Shown here in pieces: positions 45,369-54,863 of a stretch of DNA of 64,000 bases (its first letter is position 1; the number at the start of each line of letters is the position of its first letter). This stretch comes from Tardiphaga sp. (lineage in GTDB: Bacteria; Pseudomonadota; Alphaproteobacteria; Rhizobiales; Xanthobacteraceae): assembly GCA_030147505.1 (NCBI GenBank), contig JASBVG010000026.1, forward strand, positions 21,204 to 85,203, written 5' to 3'. The position numbers were made by a program, and so were the translations under genes. The notes below the pieces were generated by a model that saw only the letters and a list, made by a program, of their open reading frames with translations, made no database searches and had not been told where the DNA came from.

Positions 45369-47010
45369 AAACGCGCTCCTTGAACGGCTCGACGCCGAGA
45401 CGTTCGACGGCCTGGTAAAACAGTTCATCTGGCCGCGCCCGCAGCGCCAAATAGGATTCGACGATGTCTTCGATGACGTTCGCCACGTCGTCATAAGGCA
45501 CCGCAGGGCCGATCAGCGTACCGACGACAGCGCCTTCGTCCGCACGGCCACCAATGGTGATCTGGTAGAACTCCTCACCATTTTTCTCAACCCCGAGAAT
45601 ACCGATATGGCCGACATGGTGATGGCCGCAGGCATTGATGCAGCCGGAGATATTGATATGTAACCGGCCAATCATGTCCGCGAGATCGTGATTGGCGAAG
45701 CGGCGCGTCAATTCCTGCGCGATCGGAATCGCACGTGCATTGGCGAGCGAGCAGTAATCGAGGCCGGGGCACGCGATGATGTCGGTGATCAGGTTCACGT
45801 TCGGCGTGGCGAGGCCGAGCTTGTCGAGCTGGCGCCACAGCGCCGGCAGATCGCGCTTCGCGACATTTGGCAGCGCCAGGTTCTGCTCATGGCCGACACG
45901 GATTTCACCGAATGAATATTTTTCGGCGAGGTCGGCGATGGCGTCCATCTGCTCGGCGGTGGCATCGCCGGGTGGGCCACCGATCGGCTTCAGCGACAGC
46001 GTGACAATGGCATAGCCGGGCTGCTGATGCGCCGCGACGGAATTCTTCAGCCAGCGCTCGAATTGCGGATCGGCCGATGCGGCGATCAGTTCATCCGGCG
46101 TATCGGACAACGCCTGATAGCCGGGGTAGCGGAAGCGCGCGCGGATATCGGCGACCACTTCGTCATCGAGCTGCAGCGCGCTGTCACGCATCGCGAGCCA
46201 TTCCTCCTCCACTTCCGCGGCGAATTTCTCGATGCCGAGTTCATGGACGAGGATCTTGATGCGCGCCTTGTAGATGTTGTCGCGGCGGCCATACTGATTG
46301 TAGACTCGAAGGATGGACTCCACATAGCTGAGGATGTCGCGCCCCGCGACAAACGGCTTGATCACCTTGCCGATGAAGGGCGTGCGGCCAAGACCGCCGC
46401 CGACCAGCACCTCGAAACCGGTCTCGCCGGACTCGTTCCTGTGAATGCGCAGGCCGATATCGTGCACCTTGATCGCCGCGCGGTCATGATCGGACGCGGT
46501 GATGGCGATCTTGAATTTTCGCGGGAGATACGTGAACTCCGGATGCATGGTCGAATATTGCCGCAGCAATTCGGCCCAGATGCGCGGATCTTCCACCTCG
46601 CCCGGCGCAACGCCGGCCCATTGATCGGTCGTGACATTGCGCACGCAATTGCCCGAGGTTTGCATGGCATGGATGCCGACCGATGCGAGGTCCTCCAGCG
46701 CATCGGGCAGGTCGGCGAGCTTGATCCAGTTGAACTGGATGTTCTGCCGCGTGGTGAAATGACCATAGCCGCGGTCATATTTCCGCGCCACATGGGCCAT
46801 CTTGCGGAGCTGCGGCGCCGACAACGTGCCATAGGGAATGGCGACGCGCAGCATATAGGCGTGGAGCTGCAGATAGACGCCGTTCATCAGGCGCAGCATC
46901 TTGAATTCGTCTTCGGTGAGTTCGCCGGAGAGACGGCGCTTCACCTGGTCGCGGAATTCGGAAACGCGTTCATTGACCAGCGTGCGGTCGATTTCGTCGT
47001 AAGCATACAT
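45355..47010 (-). CDS. cysI: Siroheme sulfite/nitrite reductase (CysI-type)
   Basis: A 551-residue siroheme and [4Fe-4S] reductase performing six-electron reduction. Cluster ligands are visible as C-x5-C (CPGLDYC) and C-x3-C (CINAC) in the C-terminal half; GHFTTRQNIQFNWI and the duplicated ferredoxin-like segments complete the fold. Sulfite is favoured over nitrite because cysG, DUF2849, DUF934 and sulfate transport genes surround it. The ATG at 47010 (MYAYDEIDR) is chosen; a much longer upstream frame overlaps DUF2849 and is spurious. Confidence 0.92.
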   Translation of the reverse strand: MYAYDEIDRTLVNERVSEFRDQVKRRLSGELTEDEFKMLRLMNGVYLQLHAYMLRVAIPYGTLSAPQLRKMAHVARKYDRGYGHFTTRQNIQFNWIKLADLPDALEDLASVGIHAMQTSGNCVRNVTTDQWAGVAPGEVEDPRIWAELLRQYSTMHPEFTYLPRKFKIAITASDHDRAAIKVHDIGLRIHRNESGETGFEVLVGGGLGRTPFIGKVIKPFVAGRDILSYVESILRVYNQYGRRDNIYKARIKILVHELGIEKFAAEVEEEWLAMRDSALQLDDEVVADIRARFRYPGYQALSDTPDELIAASADPQFERWLKNSVAAHQQPGYAIVTLSLKPIGGPPGDATAEQMDAIADLAEKYSFGEIRVGHEQNLALPNVAKRDLPALWRQLDKLGLATPNVNLITDIIACPGLDYCSLANARAIPIAQELTRRFANHDLADMIGRLHINISGCINACGHHHVGHIGILGVEKNGEEFYQITIGGRADEGAVVGTLIGPAVPYDDVANVIEDIVESYLALRARPDELFYQAVERLGVEPFKERVYATR

Positions 47011-47020
47011 GTCGATAACC

Positions 47021-47335
47021 TTAGGCCGGGATCGGCAGATCGATGGTGACGCCCTTGCGGCGGATGCGCTCGCGTAAATTGCCGGGCTCGACGGCGCCGT
47101 CGTCCTTGACGATAACAGGAGCGATATAGGGGCCGATGGCGCCGACATCATCGGCAACGGATTCGGCCAGCAGCGCGCGCGCATCATCGGCATTGCGCAC
47201 GATGGCCGCCTCGGCAAGATCTGGCGTCCAGCCCTTCTTGCCGTCACGATAGATCACGATGCCATCCCAGGTGCGGTTGGCGGTCACAACCGAAGGGCCG
47301 GTGATTTTGATTTTCTGTTGCAGCGGAGAGGTCAT
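47021..47335 (-). CDS. DUF2849 protein, sulfite-reduction operon
   Basis: A 104-residue protein of DUF2849. Conserved elements include SVVTANRTWDGIVIYRDGKKGWTPDLAEAA and the central ADDVGAIGPYIAPV. It occurs between cysG and cysI in Rhizobiales, which implies a role in sulfite reduction, but its biochemistry is unknown. Its ATG overlaps the cysG stop by four bases and it ends ten bases before cysI. Confidence 0.9.
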   Translation of the reverse strand: MTSPLQQKIKITGPSVVTANRTWDGIVIYRDGKKGWTPDLAEAAIVRNADDARALLAESVADDVGAIGPYIAPVIVKDDGAVEPGNLRERIRRKGVTIDLPIPA

Positions 47336-48768
47336 TCGGCAGCTACCAAAATACTGGAGACAAATTTGTTGATGTGAGCGGCACGCCAGGGCGCGGAATG
47401 CGCCACGACATCGCCGATGATCAGGATTGCAGGGCCGCCATCGATCTGCTCGACCAGCGCCGGAAGATCTTCGAGTGCGCCAACAGCCGCCTGGGCATCC
47501 GGCCGCGTCACGCGCGCGAAGACGCCCACCGGGGTTTGCGGCGCGCGGCCGGCCGCGACGAGGCCTTCACGGATCGCAGGCGCGGCCGTCATGCCCATAT
47601 AGACAACGATGGTCATCTTCGCGTCGGTGAGCGCGGACCAGTCGACGGCGCCAGCGTCCTTTTCCTTATGCGCCGTAAGAAAAGTGATGCGCAGCGCCTC
47701 GCCGCGATATGTGAGTGGCGTTTCGAACATCGCAGCGGCGCCGAGACCCGCAGTGATGCCGGGGATGACGGAATAGGACACGCCAGCCTCGCGAAGATAT
47801 TCGATCTCCTCGCCGCCGCGACCGAAGATAAAGGGATCGCCCCCCTTGAGGCGCACAGCACGGTGGCCCGCACGCGCGGCTTCGATGAGCAGTTTGTTGG
47901 TTGCATCTTGCCCGATGCCGGGCTTGCCGATGCGGCGGCCGACCGGCACGCGCGACGCATCGCGGCGGATGCGGTCGAGGATCTCCGACGACACCAGTTC
48001 GTCGTAGAACACGACATCGGCATCCTGCAGCGCGCGCAGCGCCTTGATGGTGAGCAGATCGGGATCGCCGGGACCGGCGCCCACCAGCGTCACATGGCCT
48101 TTCGTCGCGCCATCCTGCAACGCGCCCGCAAAAGCTGGGAGATCATCGATCGCGCCTAGCGCCCGCTCGGCATCATCGCTGCGGCCGGCAAGCACCTTCG
48201 CACCGATCTCGCCATCGACGATGCGTTCCCAGAACCGGCGGCGCAGCGGCGCAGCGGCGATCCTGTCATTGATCGACTTGCGCCAGCGCCCGATGAAAGA
48301 TGCGAGATCACCGATCCGCGCTGGCAGCACGCTCTCGATCGTCTCACGCACGCGACGCGCCACCACCGGCGACGTGCCACCGGTGCCGACGGCAACGACG
48401 ACGTCACCGCGGTCGACAATAGCCGGAAAGATGAAAGTGGAATTGGCGAGATCGTCCATCACGTTGACGGGCAGCCCATGCGCCTTAGCGCGCAGCGACA
48501 TCATCGGACCGAGATCGCCCGCCCCCGCACACATCACCGCAATGACGCCGGAAAGATCCGCCGCGAGGGGATTGCCCTCGGCGAACTCGATCGCCTCAAC
48601 ACCAGCTGGATCGAGCCCGGCGAGATCGCGATCGCCGTCCATCGCGTACCAGCGGACCCTGGCATTGGCCGCCAACAACAGCCGCAGCTTGGCGCGCACC
48701 AACTCCCCGGCGCCGATCAGAAGGATCGGTCCGGCCTGCAAGTCGAGAAAGACAGGCAGATAGCGCAT
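47332..48768 (-). CDS. cysG: Siroheme synthase CysG (multifunctional)
   Basis: A 478-residue fusion that makes siroheme for the downstream reductase. Residues 1-200 form the precorrin-2 dehydrogenase/ferrochelatase part, with LLIGAGELVRAKLRLLL and VGTGGTSPVVARRVRETIE; residues about 220-460 form the SAM uroporphyrinogen III methyltransferase, with VTLVGAGPGDPDLLTIKALRAL and VIPGITAGLGAAA. The ATG at 48768 follows a GGAG; a GTG two codons earlier is less likely. First gene of cysG-DUF2849-cysI-DUF934, divergent from the second sbp gene. Confidence 0.94.
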   Translation of the reverse strand: MRYLPVFLDLQAGPILLIGAGELVRAKLRLLLAANARVRWYAMDGDRDLAGLDPAGVEAIEFAEGNPLAADLSGVIAVMCAGAGDLGPMMSLRAKAHGLPVNVMDDLANSTFIFPAIVDRGDVVVAVGTGGTSPVVARRVRETIESVLPARIGDLASFIGRWRKSINDRIAAAPLRRRFWERIVDGEIGAKVLAGRSDDAERALGAIDDLPAFAGALQDGATKGHVTLVGAGPGDPDLLTIKALRALQDADVVFYDELVSSEILDRIRRDASRVPVGRRIGKPGIGQDATNKLLIEAARAGHRAVRLKGGDPFIFGRGGEEIEYLREAGVSYSVIPGITAGLGAAAMFETPLTYRGEALRITFLTAHKEKDAGAVDWSALTDAKMTIVVYMGMTAAPAIREGLVAAGRAPQTPVGVFARVTRPDAQAAVGALEDLPALVEQIDGGPAILIIGDVVAHSAPWRAAHINKFVSSILVAAE

Positions 48769-48781
48769 TCGCACTCCGCTG

Positions 48782-48797
48782 CCCCGAAACTTCGGGG
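48782..48797. promoter_or_regulatory. Inverted repeat in the cysG leader
   Basis: CCCCGAA (48782-48788) and TTCGGGG (48791-48797) form a stem with a two-base centre, 14 bases before the cysG ATG. In the short 292-base divergent region between cysG and sbp copy 2, this could be a regulator site or an mRNA hairpin near the ribosome site. Confidence 0.35.
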
Positions 48798-49060
48798 TTG
48801 ACTGGAATTATTTTCTATATATCTCTCGATTGCACGGCGTAAAGAGAAGATTATTTCTTCTTCGAACCGTTCTAACTATAGAACTTTTTCATCTCGAACA
48901 CCACGCGCCAGAGATGGTTCTTCTCCTCGACCGCCCCGCGGCCTCCCGCTGCCGGAAACGCGCAGCAAAACGCGACGGTTGCAGAGCAAATTTCGGACCG
49001 TTCGAGGGGCAAAGTGCCGCAGCCATCCATGACCGATCCGCTCAACGCAGGGGACTTTTC

Positions 49061-50086
49061 GTGATCCGCCTTTTTACCACTTTCGCCGCCGGCCTCAGCC
49101 TCCTCGCCGTCGGCGCTACCGCACCGGCCCGGGCGCAGACACCAACCACACTGCTCAACGTCTCCTACGACATCGCACGTGAACTCTATGTCGAGCTCAA
49201 CGCTGCGTTCATCAAGCAGTGGAAGGCCAAGACTGGTCAGGATCTCACGATCAACCAATCACACAACGGCTCGTCGCGGCAGGCCCGCTCGATCCTCGAA
49301 GGCCTCGAGGCTGACGTCGTCACCTTCAACCAGGTCACCGACGTGCAGGTACTCTATGATCGCGGCAAGCTGATCCCGAAGGATTGGACATCGCGGCTGC
49401 CGAACAATTCGTCGCCTTACTACTCGCTGCCCGCTTTTCTTGTGCGCGCCGGCAATCCGAAGGGCATCAAGGACTGGGACGATCTGGTGAAGCCCGGCGT
49501 GCAGGTGATCTTCCCGAATCCGAAGACCTCCGGCAATGCGCGCTACACCTATCTCGCTGCCTATGCCTTCGCGAAGAACAAGTACGGCGCCGACAAGGCC
49601 GACGAGTTCATCAAGAAGCTATTCGCCAATGTCCCGGTGTTCGACACCGGCGGCCGCGCGGCCACCACGACTTTCGTTGAGCGCGGCACCGGCGACGTGC
49701 TGATCACCTTCGAAGCCGAAACGGCATCGATCCGCGATCTCGCAGGCAAGGACGCCGGCGGCAAGGACAAATTTGAATCGGTGGTGCCGCCGACCAGCGT
49801 GCTCGCCGAATTCCCGGTCACCGTGGTCGACAAGTATGCCGAGAAGCACGGCACCAAGGCGCTTGCCACCGCCTATCTCGAATTCCTGTATTCGCCGGAA
49901 GGCCAGGCCATCGAGGTCAAGGGCTACAACCGCGTCGTCGACAAGGACGTGATGGTGAAGAACAAGGACAAGTTCCCGGATGTGAAGCTGTACCGCATCG
50001 AGGATGAATTCGGCGGCTGGGACAAGGTCAATGCCGAGCACCTGAATGCGGGCGCGAAGCTCGACACATTGTTCGGCGGGAAGTGA
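49061..50086 (+). CDS. sbp: Periplasmic sulfate-binding protein (copy 2)
   Basis: A 341-residue periplasmic binding protein with signal peptide (AAGLSLLAVGATAPARA), clearly paralogous to the one at 43619: [45 protein letters not shown] and FPNPKTSGNARYTYLAAYAFA. The likely start is GTG at 49061 after CAGGGGAC. It leads the sbp-cysT-cysW set on the plus strand. Divergent promoter with cysG. Confidence 0.94.
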   Translation: MIRLFTTFAAGLSLLAVGATAPARAQTPTTLLNVSYDIARELYVELNAAFIKQWKAKTGQDLTINQSHNGSSRQARSILEGLEADVVTFNQVTDVQVLYDRGKLIPKDWTSRLPNNSSPYYSLPAFLVRAGNPKGIKDWDDLVKPGVQVIFPNPKTSGNARYTYLAAYAFAKNKYGADKADEFIKKLFANVPVFDTGGRAATTTFVERGTGDVLITFEAETASIRDLAGKDAGGKDKFESVVPPTSVLAEFPVTVVDKYAEKHGTKALATAYLEFLYSPEGQAIEVKGYNRVVDKDVMVKNKDKFPDVKLYRIEDEFGGWDKVNAEHLNAGAKLDTLFGGK

Positions 50087-50101
50087 AGCTTCTTTCTCAC
50101 T

Positions 50102-50185
50102 GTCGTCGCCCGGCTTGACCCGACGCCCCAGTAAATACCGCAGCGCCAGAGCGTGCTGGATCGCCCGGCCAAGCCGGGCAACGAC
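50102..50185. repeat. Dispersed inverted repeat, GCCCGGCTT type
   Basis: GTCGTCGCCCGGCTT (50102-50116) is inverted with one mismatch at 50171-50185, with an internal hairpin GCCCGGC-caa-GCCGGGC (50163-50179). The form is recognisable from Bradyrhizobium-like intergenic spaces. It lies between sbp copy 2 and cysT copy 2, so it would be transcribed within this operon. Confidence 0.7.
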
Positions 50186-50268
50186 CAGGGAGGTCGGACA
50201 ACCGACATTCCCTTTCTCCCCAAATCGTCTATGAAGCCCGCCATCGGCTTCACTCTCGGACCTTCCCC

Positions 50269-51096
50269 TTGCGACGCACCGTCATCCCCGGTTTCAGGCT
50301 CTCGCTCGGCATCACGCTGCTCTATCTCGGGGTAATCGTGCTGCTGCCGCTCTGCGCGCTGATCCTGAAGGCGTCCGATGTCGGCCTTACCCAGCTGTGG
50401 GGCATCCTGTCGTCGCCGCGCACATTGTCCGCGATCCGCGTCACCATCACTATGGCGCTGGCCGCCACCGCCTTCAACGCGGTCTATGGCCTGCTGCTCG
50501 CCTGGGTGCTGGCGCGTTACCAGTTTCCCGGCAAGCGCATTCTCGATGCGCTCGTGGATGTTCCGTTCGCGCTCCCCACCGCAGTCGCAGGCCTCGCGCT
50601 CACGGCGCTGCTGTCGAAGAACGGTTGGTTCGGTGCACCGCTCGCCGAGCTCGGCATCCAGATCGCCTATACGCCGCTCGGCATTGCGATTGCGATGGCT
50701 TTCACAAGCATCCCCTTCGTGGTGCGTACGGTGCAGCCGGTGATCGAGGACCTTGGCAGCGACGTTGAGGAAGCAGGCCGCTCGCTCGGCGCCAGCGATT
50801 TCCAGATCCTCTGGCGTGTGATCTTTCCGGCGATTTTCCCGGCCTTTCTCGCCGGCTGCTCGCTCTCCTTCGCACGCAGCCTCGGCGAATTCGGCGCAGT
50901 GATCTTCATTGCCGGCAACCAGCCGATGAAGACCGAGATCGTCGCGCTGCTCACTTACATCCGCCTGGAGGAATACAACTACGAGGCCGCCGCCGCGATC
51001 GCCGTGGTGATGCTGGCGATGGCCTTCACGATGCTGATGATCACCAATGCGGTACAGGCCTGGAACCTGCGCTATCTCGGCAAGGGAGACGCCTGA
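50269..51096 (+). CDS. cysT: Sulfate ABC transporter permease CysT (copy 2)
   Basis: A 275-residue CysT-type permease with six helices and the coupling loop DVEEAGRSLGASDFQILWRVIFPAIFPA. It is close in plan to copy 1 (RYQFPGKRILDALVDVPFALPTAVAGLALTALL). The only fitting start is a TTG at 50269; 182 bases, mostly repeat, separate it from sbp copy 2. Its stop overlaps the cysW ATG by one base. Confidence 0.92.
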   Translation: MRRTVIPGFRLSLGITLLYLGVIVLLPLCALILKASDVGLTQLWGILSSPRTLSAIRVTITMALAATAFNAVYGLLLAWVLARYQFPGKRILDALVDVPFALPTAVAGLALTALLSKNGWFGAPLAELGIQIAYTPLGIAIAMAFTSIPFVVRTVQPVIEDLGSDVEEAGRSLGASDFQILWRVIFPAIFPAFLAGCSLSFARSLGEFGAVIFIAGNQPMKTEIVALLTYIRLEEYNYEAAAAIAVVMLAMAFTMLMITNAVQAWNLRYLGKGDA

Positions 51097-51962
51097 TGAG
51101 CAATCAATCCCATGGTGCATGGATGGTGACGCCCGTCGGCGCTGGCCCGGTCACGCGCCGCGTCGTGCTCGGCATCGTCTTCGTGTTGACGTTGCTGGTG
51201 CTGATCGCACCGCTGGCACTGATCTTCTCGTCAGCGCTGTCGCAAGGCCTCGATGTCTTCTTCCGCAATCTCGCCGAGCCCGGCACCCAGCATGCAATCC
51301 TGCTCACAATTGTTGCGGCATTGATCGCCGTGCCCGTGAACATCGTGTTCGGCCTCGCGGCCGCCTGGTGTGTCACAAAATTTACGTTCCCCGGCCGCAC
51401 GCTTCTGATTGCACTGATCGAGCTGCCCTATTCGATTTCGCCCATCGTGGCGGGCGTCGCATATCTTTTCGTCTATGGCACCACCGGCCTGTTCGGCCCG
51501 GTTATCGAACTGCTCGGCATCAAGGTGATGTTCGCACTCCCGGCCATCGTGCTGGCCTCGATGTTTGTTACCGCCCCCTTCGTCGCGCGGGAACTGATCC
51601 CCTTGATGCAGGTGCAGGGCACCGACGAGGAGGAAGCGGCAGTTACCCTCGGCGCATCGGGGTTTGCAACATTTGTAAAAGTCACATTGCCGAATGTCCG
51701 CTGGGCCGTGCTCTATGGCGCAATCCTGTGCAATGCGCGCGTGATGGGCGAATTCGGTGCAGTCTCGGTGGTCTCCGGCAATGTCCGTGGCCAGACCACG
51801 ACGCTGCCGCTGCAGATTGAACTTTTGTATCAGGACTACAATGTCGCAGGCGCCTTCGCCGCGGCGACGATGCTGACAGCGGTGGCGCTGTTCACCATTC
51901 TGATCAAGGTGATTCTGGAGCGTTTCTCGCCGGACCACCACAGCGGCGCTCCAAGCCACTAG
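51096..51962 (+). CDS. cysW: Sulfate ABC transporter permease CysW (copy 2)
   Basis: A 288-residue CysW-type permease: WCVTKFTFPGRTLLIALIELPYSISPIVAGVAYLFVYG and the coupling loop EEEAAVTLGASGFATFVKVTLPNV. The ATG shares a base with the cysT stop. No cysA follows; the next gene is malate synthase, so the ATPase must come from elsewhere, most simply from cysA at 40849. Confidence 0.93.
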   Translation: MSNQSHGAWMVTPVGAGPVTRRVVLGIVFVLTLLVLIAPLALIFSSALSQGLDVFFRNLAEPGTQHAILLTIVAALIAVPVNIVFGLAAAWCVTKFTFPGRTLLIALIELPYSISPIVAGVAYLFVYGTTGLFGPVIELLGIKVMFALPAIVLASMFVTAPFVARELIPLMQVQGTDEEEAAVTLGASGFATFVKVTLPNVRWAVLYGAILCNARVMGEFGAVSVVSGNVRGQTTTLPLQIELLYQDYNVAGAFAAATMLTAVALFTILIKVILERFSPDHHSGAPSH

Positions 51963-52124
51963 GCCCCAGGGGCTTTCCCGTCCCCCTTCTTTGGCGCTAG
52001 AACGTCCCGGGGCCGTAAAACGTCCCACGGACTTTAAAATACCATGGCTGCCGCTCGTTCGGCAGTTTTCGCCTGCACTTACCAAAATCAGAGCTTAATT
52101 GCCGCCTTCCGAGAGAAACGCATC

Positions 52125-54287
52125 ATGAAACGCATCGACGCCCACGGTCTGCAGATCGCGCCCGTTCTGTTCGACTTCATCGCCAAGGAAGCCGCCCCGA
52201 AGACCGGGATCGCGCCCGATGCGTTCTGGGCCGGCGTAGCCGGTATCATCAAGGATCTCGGCCCGAAGAATCGCGAATTGCTGAAGGTGCGCGATGAGCT
52301 GCAGGCGAGGATCGACGACTGGCACCGCGCCAACAAGGGCAAGGCCTTCGATCTCAACGCCTATACCGCCTTCCTGAAGGAGATCGGCTATCTTCTGCCC
52401 GAGCCGGCCACCAAGCCGGTCGAGACCGTCAATGTCGATGACGAAATCGGCAAGATTTGCGGTCCTCAACTTGTCGTGCCTCTGACCAACGCTCGCTATG
52501 CGCTGAACGCCGCCAATGCGCGCTGGGGCAGCCTGTACGACGCCTTCTACGGCACCGATGCGATCCCGCACGATCCCAGCGAAAGCGGCAAGGGCTATAA
52601 CAAAGCACGCGGCGACAAGGTGATCGCCAAGGCGAAAGCTTTCCTCGATCGGGCCGCACCGCTCGCGACCGGTAGCCACACGGATGTCACCAGCTACAAC
52701 ATCGTGTCGGGCCAGCTCTCGGTGAAGCTGAAGAGCGGCAACATGACTGCGCTGAAGGACGAGGCCCAACTCGCCGGCTATCTCGGCGACCACGCCGCGC
52801 CCTCAGCCATCCTGCTGGTCAATAACGGCCTGCATGTCGAAGTGCAGATCGACCGGACCAGCCCGATCGGCAAGGACGATCCGGCTGGCGTGTCGGACAT
52901 GCTGATGGAAGCCGCCGTCTCGACCATTCTCGACATGGAAGACAGCGTCGCCACCGTCGATGCCGACGACAAGGTGCTGGTCTATCGCAACACCCTCGGC
53001 CTGATGAACGGAACGCTGTCCGCCGATTTCGAAAAGGGCGGCAAGACGCTGACGCGCGCGCTCAATGCCGACCGCACTTACAAGACCGCCTCGGGCAAGG
53101 ACCTCACACTGCACGGCCGGAGCCTGCTGCTGATGCGCAATGTCGGCCACCACATGTTCACCGACGCTGTGCTCGACAGCAACGGCGAGGAAGTCCCCGA
53201 AGGCCTCCTCGACGCTGCCGTCGCTGGCCTGATCGGCATCCATGACGTCAAGGCAACCGGCAAACTACGCAACAGCCGCACCGGCTCGATCTATATCGTG
53301 AAGCCGAAGATGCACGGCCCGGATGAAGTCGCCTTCACTTGCGAGATCTTCGGTCGCGTCGAAAAGATGCTGTCGCTGCCCGAGAACACCATGAAGGTCG
53401 GTATCATGGACGAGGAGCGCCGCACCACGGTGAACCTCAAGGCCTGTATCCAGAATGCGTCGAAGCGCATCATGTTCATCAATACCGGCTTCCTGGACCG
53501 CACCGGCGACGAGATCCACACGTCGATGGAAGCCGGTCCGATGATCCGCAAGAACGACATGAAGGCGACGCCCTGGATCAAGGCGTATGAAGAATGGAAC
53601 GTGGATACCGGCCTGCTCGACGGCCTGCCCGGCCATGCGCAGATCGGCAAGGGCATGTGGGCCGCGCCGGACAAGATGGCGGACATGCTGACCCAGAAGA
53701 TCGGCCATCCGCAGGCCGGCGCCACCACGGCCTGGGTGCCCTCGCCCACGGCTGCGACGCTGCATGCGCTCCACTATCATCAGGTCAATGTCATCGCGCG
53801 CCAGCAGGAACTCGCCAAGGGCGGCGCCCGCGGAAAGCTCAGCGATATCCTCACCATCCCGGTGTCGCAGTCGAACTGGGCGCCCGACGATGTGAGGCAG
53901 GAGATTGACAACAACTGCCAGGGCATCCTGGGTTACGTCGTGCGCTGGATCGACCAGGGCGTCGGCTGTTCCAAGGTACCGGACATCCACGGCGTCGGCC
54001 TGATGGAAGATCGCGCCACGCTGCGCATCTCCGCACAGCATCTCGCCAACTGGCTGCATCAGGGTGTCATCACCAGGGATCAGGTGATGGAGTCGCTGAA
54101 GCGCATGGCAGTCGTGGTCGATGAGCAGAACAAGGGCGATGCCATCTACAAGAACATGGCGCCTGGCTTCGATGGCGTTGCCTTCAAGGCGGCCTGCGAT
54201 CTCATCTTCGAAGGCCGCACGCAGCCGAACGGCTACACCGAATACATCCTGACCGCACGTCGCCGCGAGGCGAAGGCGGCGGGCTGA
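52125..54287 (+). CDS. glcB: Malate synthase G
   Basis: A 720-residue isoform G malate synthase, condensing glyoxylate and acetyl-CoA in the glyoxylate bypass. Family blocks are complete: [14 protein letters not shown] with the Mg ligands, [36 protein letters not shown] and [23 protein letters not shown]. The ATG at 52125 (MKRIDAHGL) is preferred over an upstream extension to 52044. A terminator lies 180 bases beyond its end. No isocitrate lyase gene is nearby. Confidence 0.96.
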   Translation: MKRIDAHGLQIAPVLFDFIAKEAAPKTGIAPDAFWAGVAGIIKDLGPKNRELLKVRDELQARIDDWHRANKGKAFDLNAYTAFLKEIGYLLPEPATKPVETVNVDDEIGKICGPQLVVPLTNARYALNAANARWGSLYDAFYGTDAIPHDPSESGKGYNKARGDKVIAKAKAFLDRAAPLATGSHTDVTSYNIVSGQLSVKLKSGNMTALKDEAQLAGYLGDHAAPSAILLVNNGLHVEVQIDRTSPIGKDDPAGVSDMLMEAAVSTILDMEDSVATVDADDKVLVYRNTLGLMNGTLSADFEKGGKTLTRALNADRTYKTASGKDLTLHGRSLLLMRNVGHHMFTDAVLDSNGEEVPEGLLDAAVAGLIGIHDVKATGKLRNSRTGSIYIVKPKMHGPDEVAFTCEIFGRVEKMLSLPENTMKVGIMDEERRTTVNLKACIQNASKRIMFINTGFLDRTGDEIHTSMEAGPMIRKNDMKATPWIKAYEEWNVDTGLLDGLPGHAQIGKGMWAAPDKMADMLTQKIGHPQAGATTAWVPSPTAATLHALHYHQVNVIARQQELAKGGARGKLSDILTIPVSQSNWAPDDVRQEIDNNCQGILGYVVRWIDQGVGCSKVPDIHGVGLMEDRATLRISAQHLANWLHQGVITRDQVMESLKRMAVVVDEQNKGDAIYKNMAPGFDGVAFKAACDLIFEGRTQPNGYTEYILTARRREAKAAG

Positions 54288-54466
54288 TTGCCGAGGCAAC
54301 ACATTCTGATGAGCCGCGCGGCGGCATCTCCTTGCGAATGGTGAAGCCATTCGCTGGAGTGGCGACGGAGTTCCGCAGTTCGTGACTCAAGACGGCGCTT
54401 CCGCCTTCGCTCTTCGAGCTGCGGCGGACGAGGCGCGCCTCCTCACCATGAGGGACCGAGAAAACC

Positions 54467-54497
54467 AAAAGCCCCGGTTTTGCGCCGGGGCTTTTTT
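54467..54497. terminator. Bidirectional terminator, glcB and small membrane gene
   Basis: An 11-bp stem (54467-54477 with 54485-54495), seven-base loop, is followed by TT on the plus strand and flanked by A-rich sequence that gives a T-run on the minus. It serves glcB rightward and the 53-residue membrane protein gene (stop at 54512) leftward. Confidence 0.9.
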
Positions 54498-54511
54498 GTT
54501 AGTTCGCCGCC

Positions 54512-54673
54512 TTAAAACACCGCGATATATTTCAGCAACGAGATCACCCCGAGGACGATGACGATCACCCGGCAAATCTGCTTGGCGCGTCCGTCGAGCG
54601 GCAACATGTTGATCAAATACAAAATCAGAATGACGACGAGAAACGTGATCAAAGCGCTGATGAGAATGCCCAT
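54512..54673 (-). CDS. 53-residue membrane protein (Thivi_2564-like)
   Basis: A short frame encodes MGILISALITFLVVILILYL then INMLPLDGRAKQICRV and a second hydrophobic stretch VIVIVLGVISLLKYIAVF: two membrane helices joined by a charged turn. It resembles the small Thivi_2564-type family often found as a stress-induced two-helix protein. A strong GGGGGA ribosome site sits eight bases before the ATG at 54673. It has an exact EcfG-type promoter 80 bases upstream and a terminator directly after. Function unknown. Confidence 0.82.
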   Translation of the reverse strand: MGILISALITFLVVILILYLINMLPLDGRAKQICRVIVIVLGVISLLKYIAVF

Positions 54674-54754
54674 CTGATATTTCCCCCAACCTGAAGAAAT
54701 GACCTCCGGATGACAGCGCCTCGGCTAACACCGGTGCTGCCAGCGTCGTTAAAG

Positions 54755-54779
54755 AACGCGCCCGAGCCATGCAGGTTCC
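54755..54779 (-). promoter_or_regulatory. EcfG (general stress sigma) promoter, exact consensus
   Basis: On the minus strand GGAAC (54779-54775) is followed after exactly 16 bases by CGTT (54758-54755), matching the published GGAAC-N16-17-CGTT consensus for EcfG/RpoE2 promoters. Transcription would start near 54748 and give a leader of about 75 bases to the membrane protein gene at 54673. Confidence 0.75.
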
Positions 54780-54863
54780 ACGTCAGGAACAGGACGCTTT
54801 CGCATAGCGGAATTCTTTACGGTTCTTGGCTTATCTAAACACCGCTGGCTGAGGAATCGAAAA

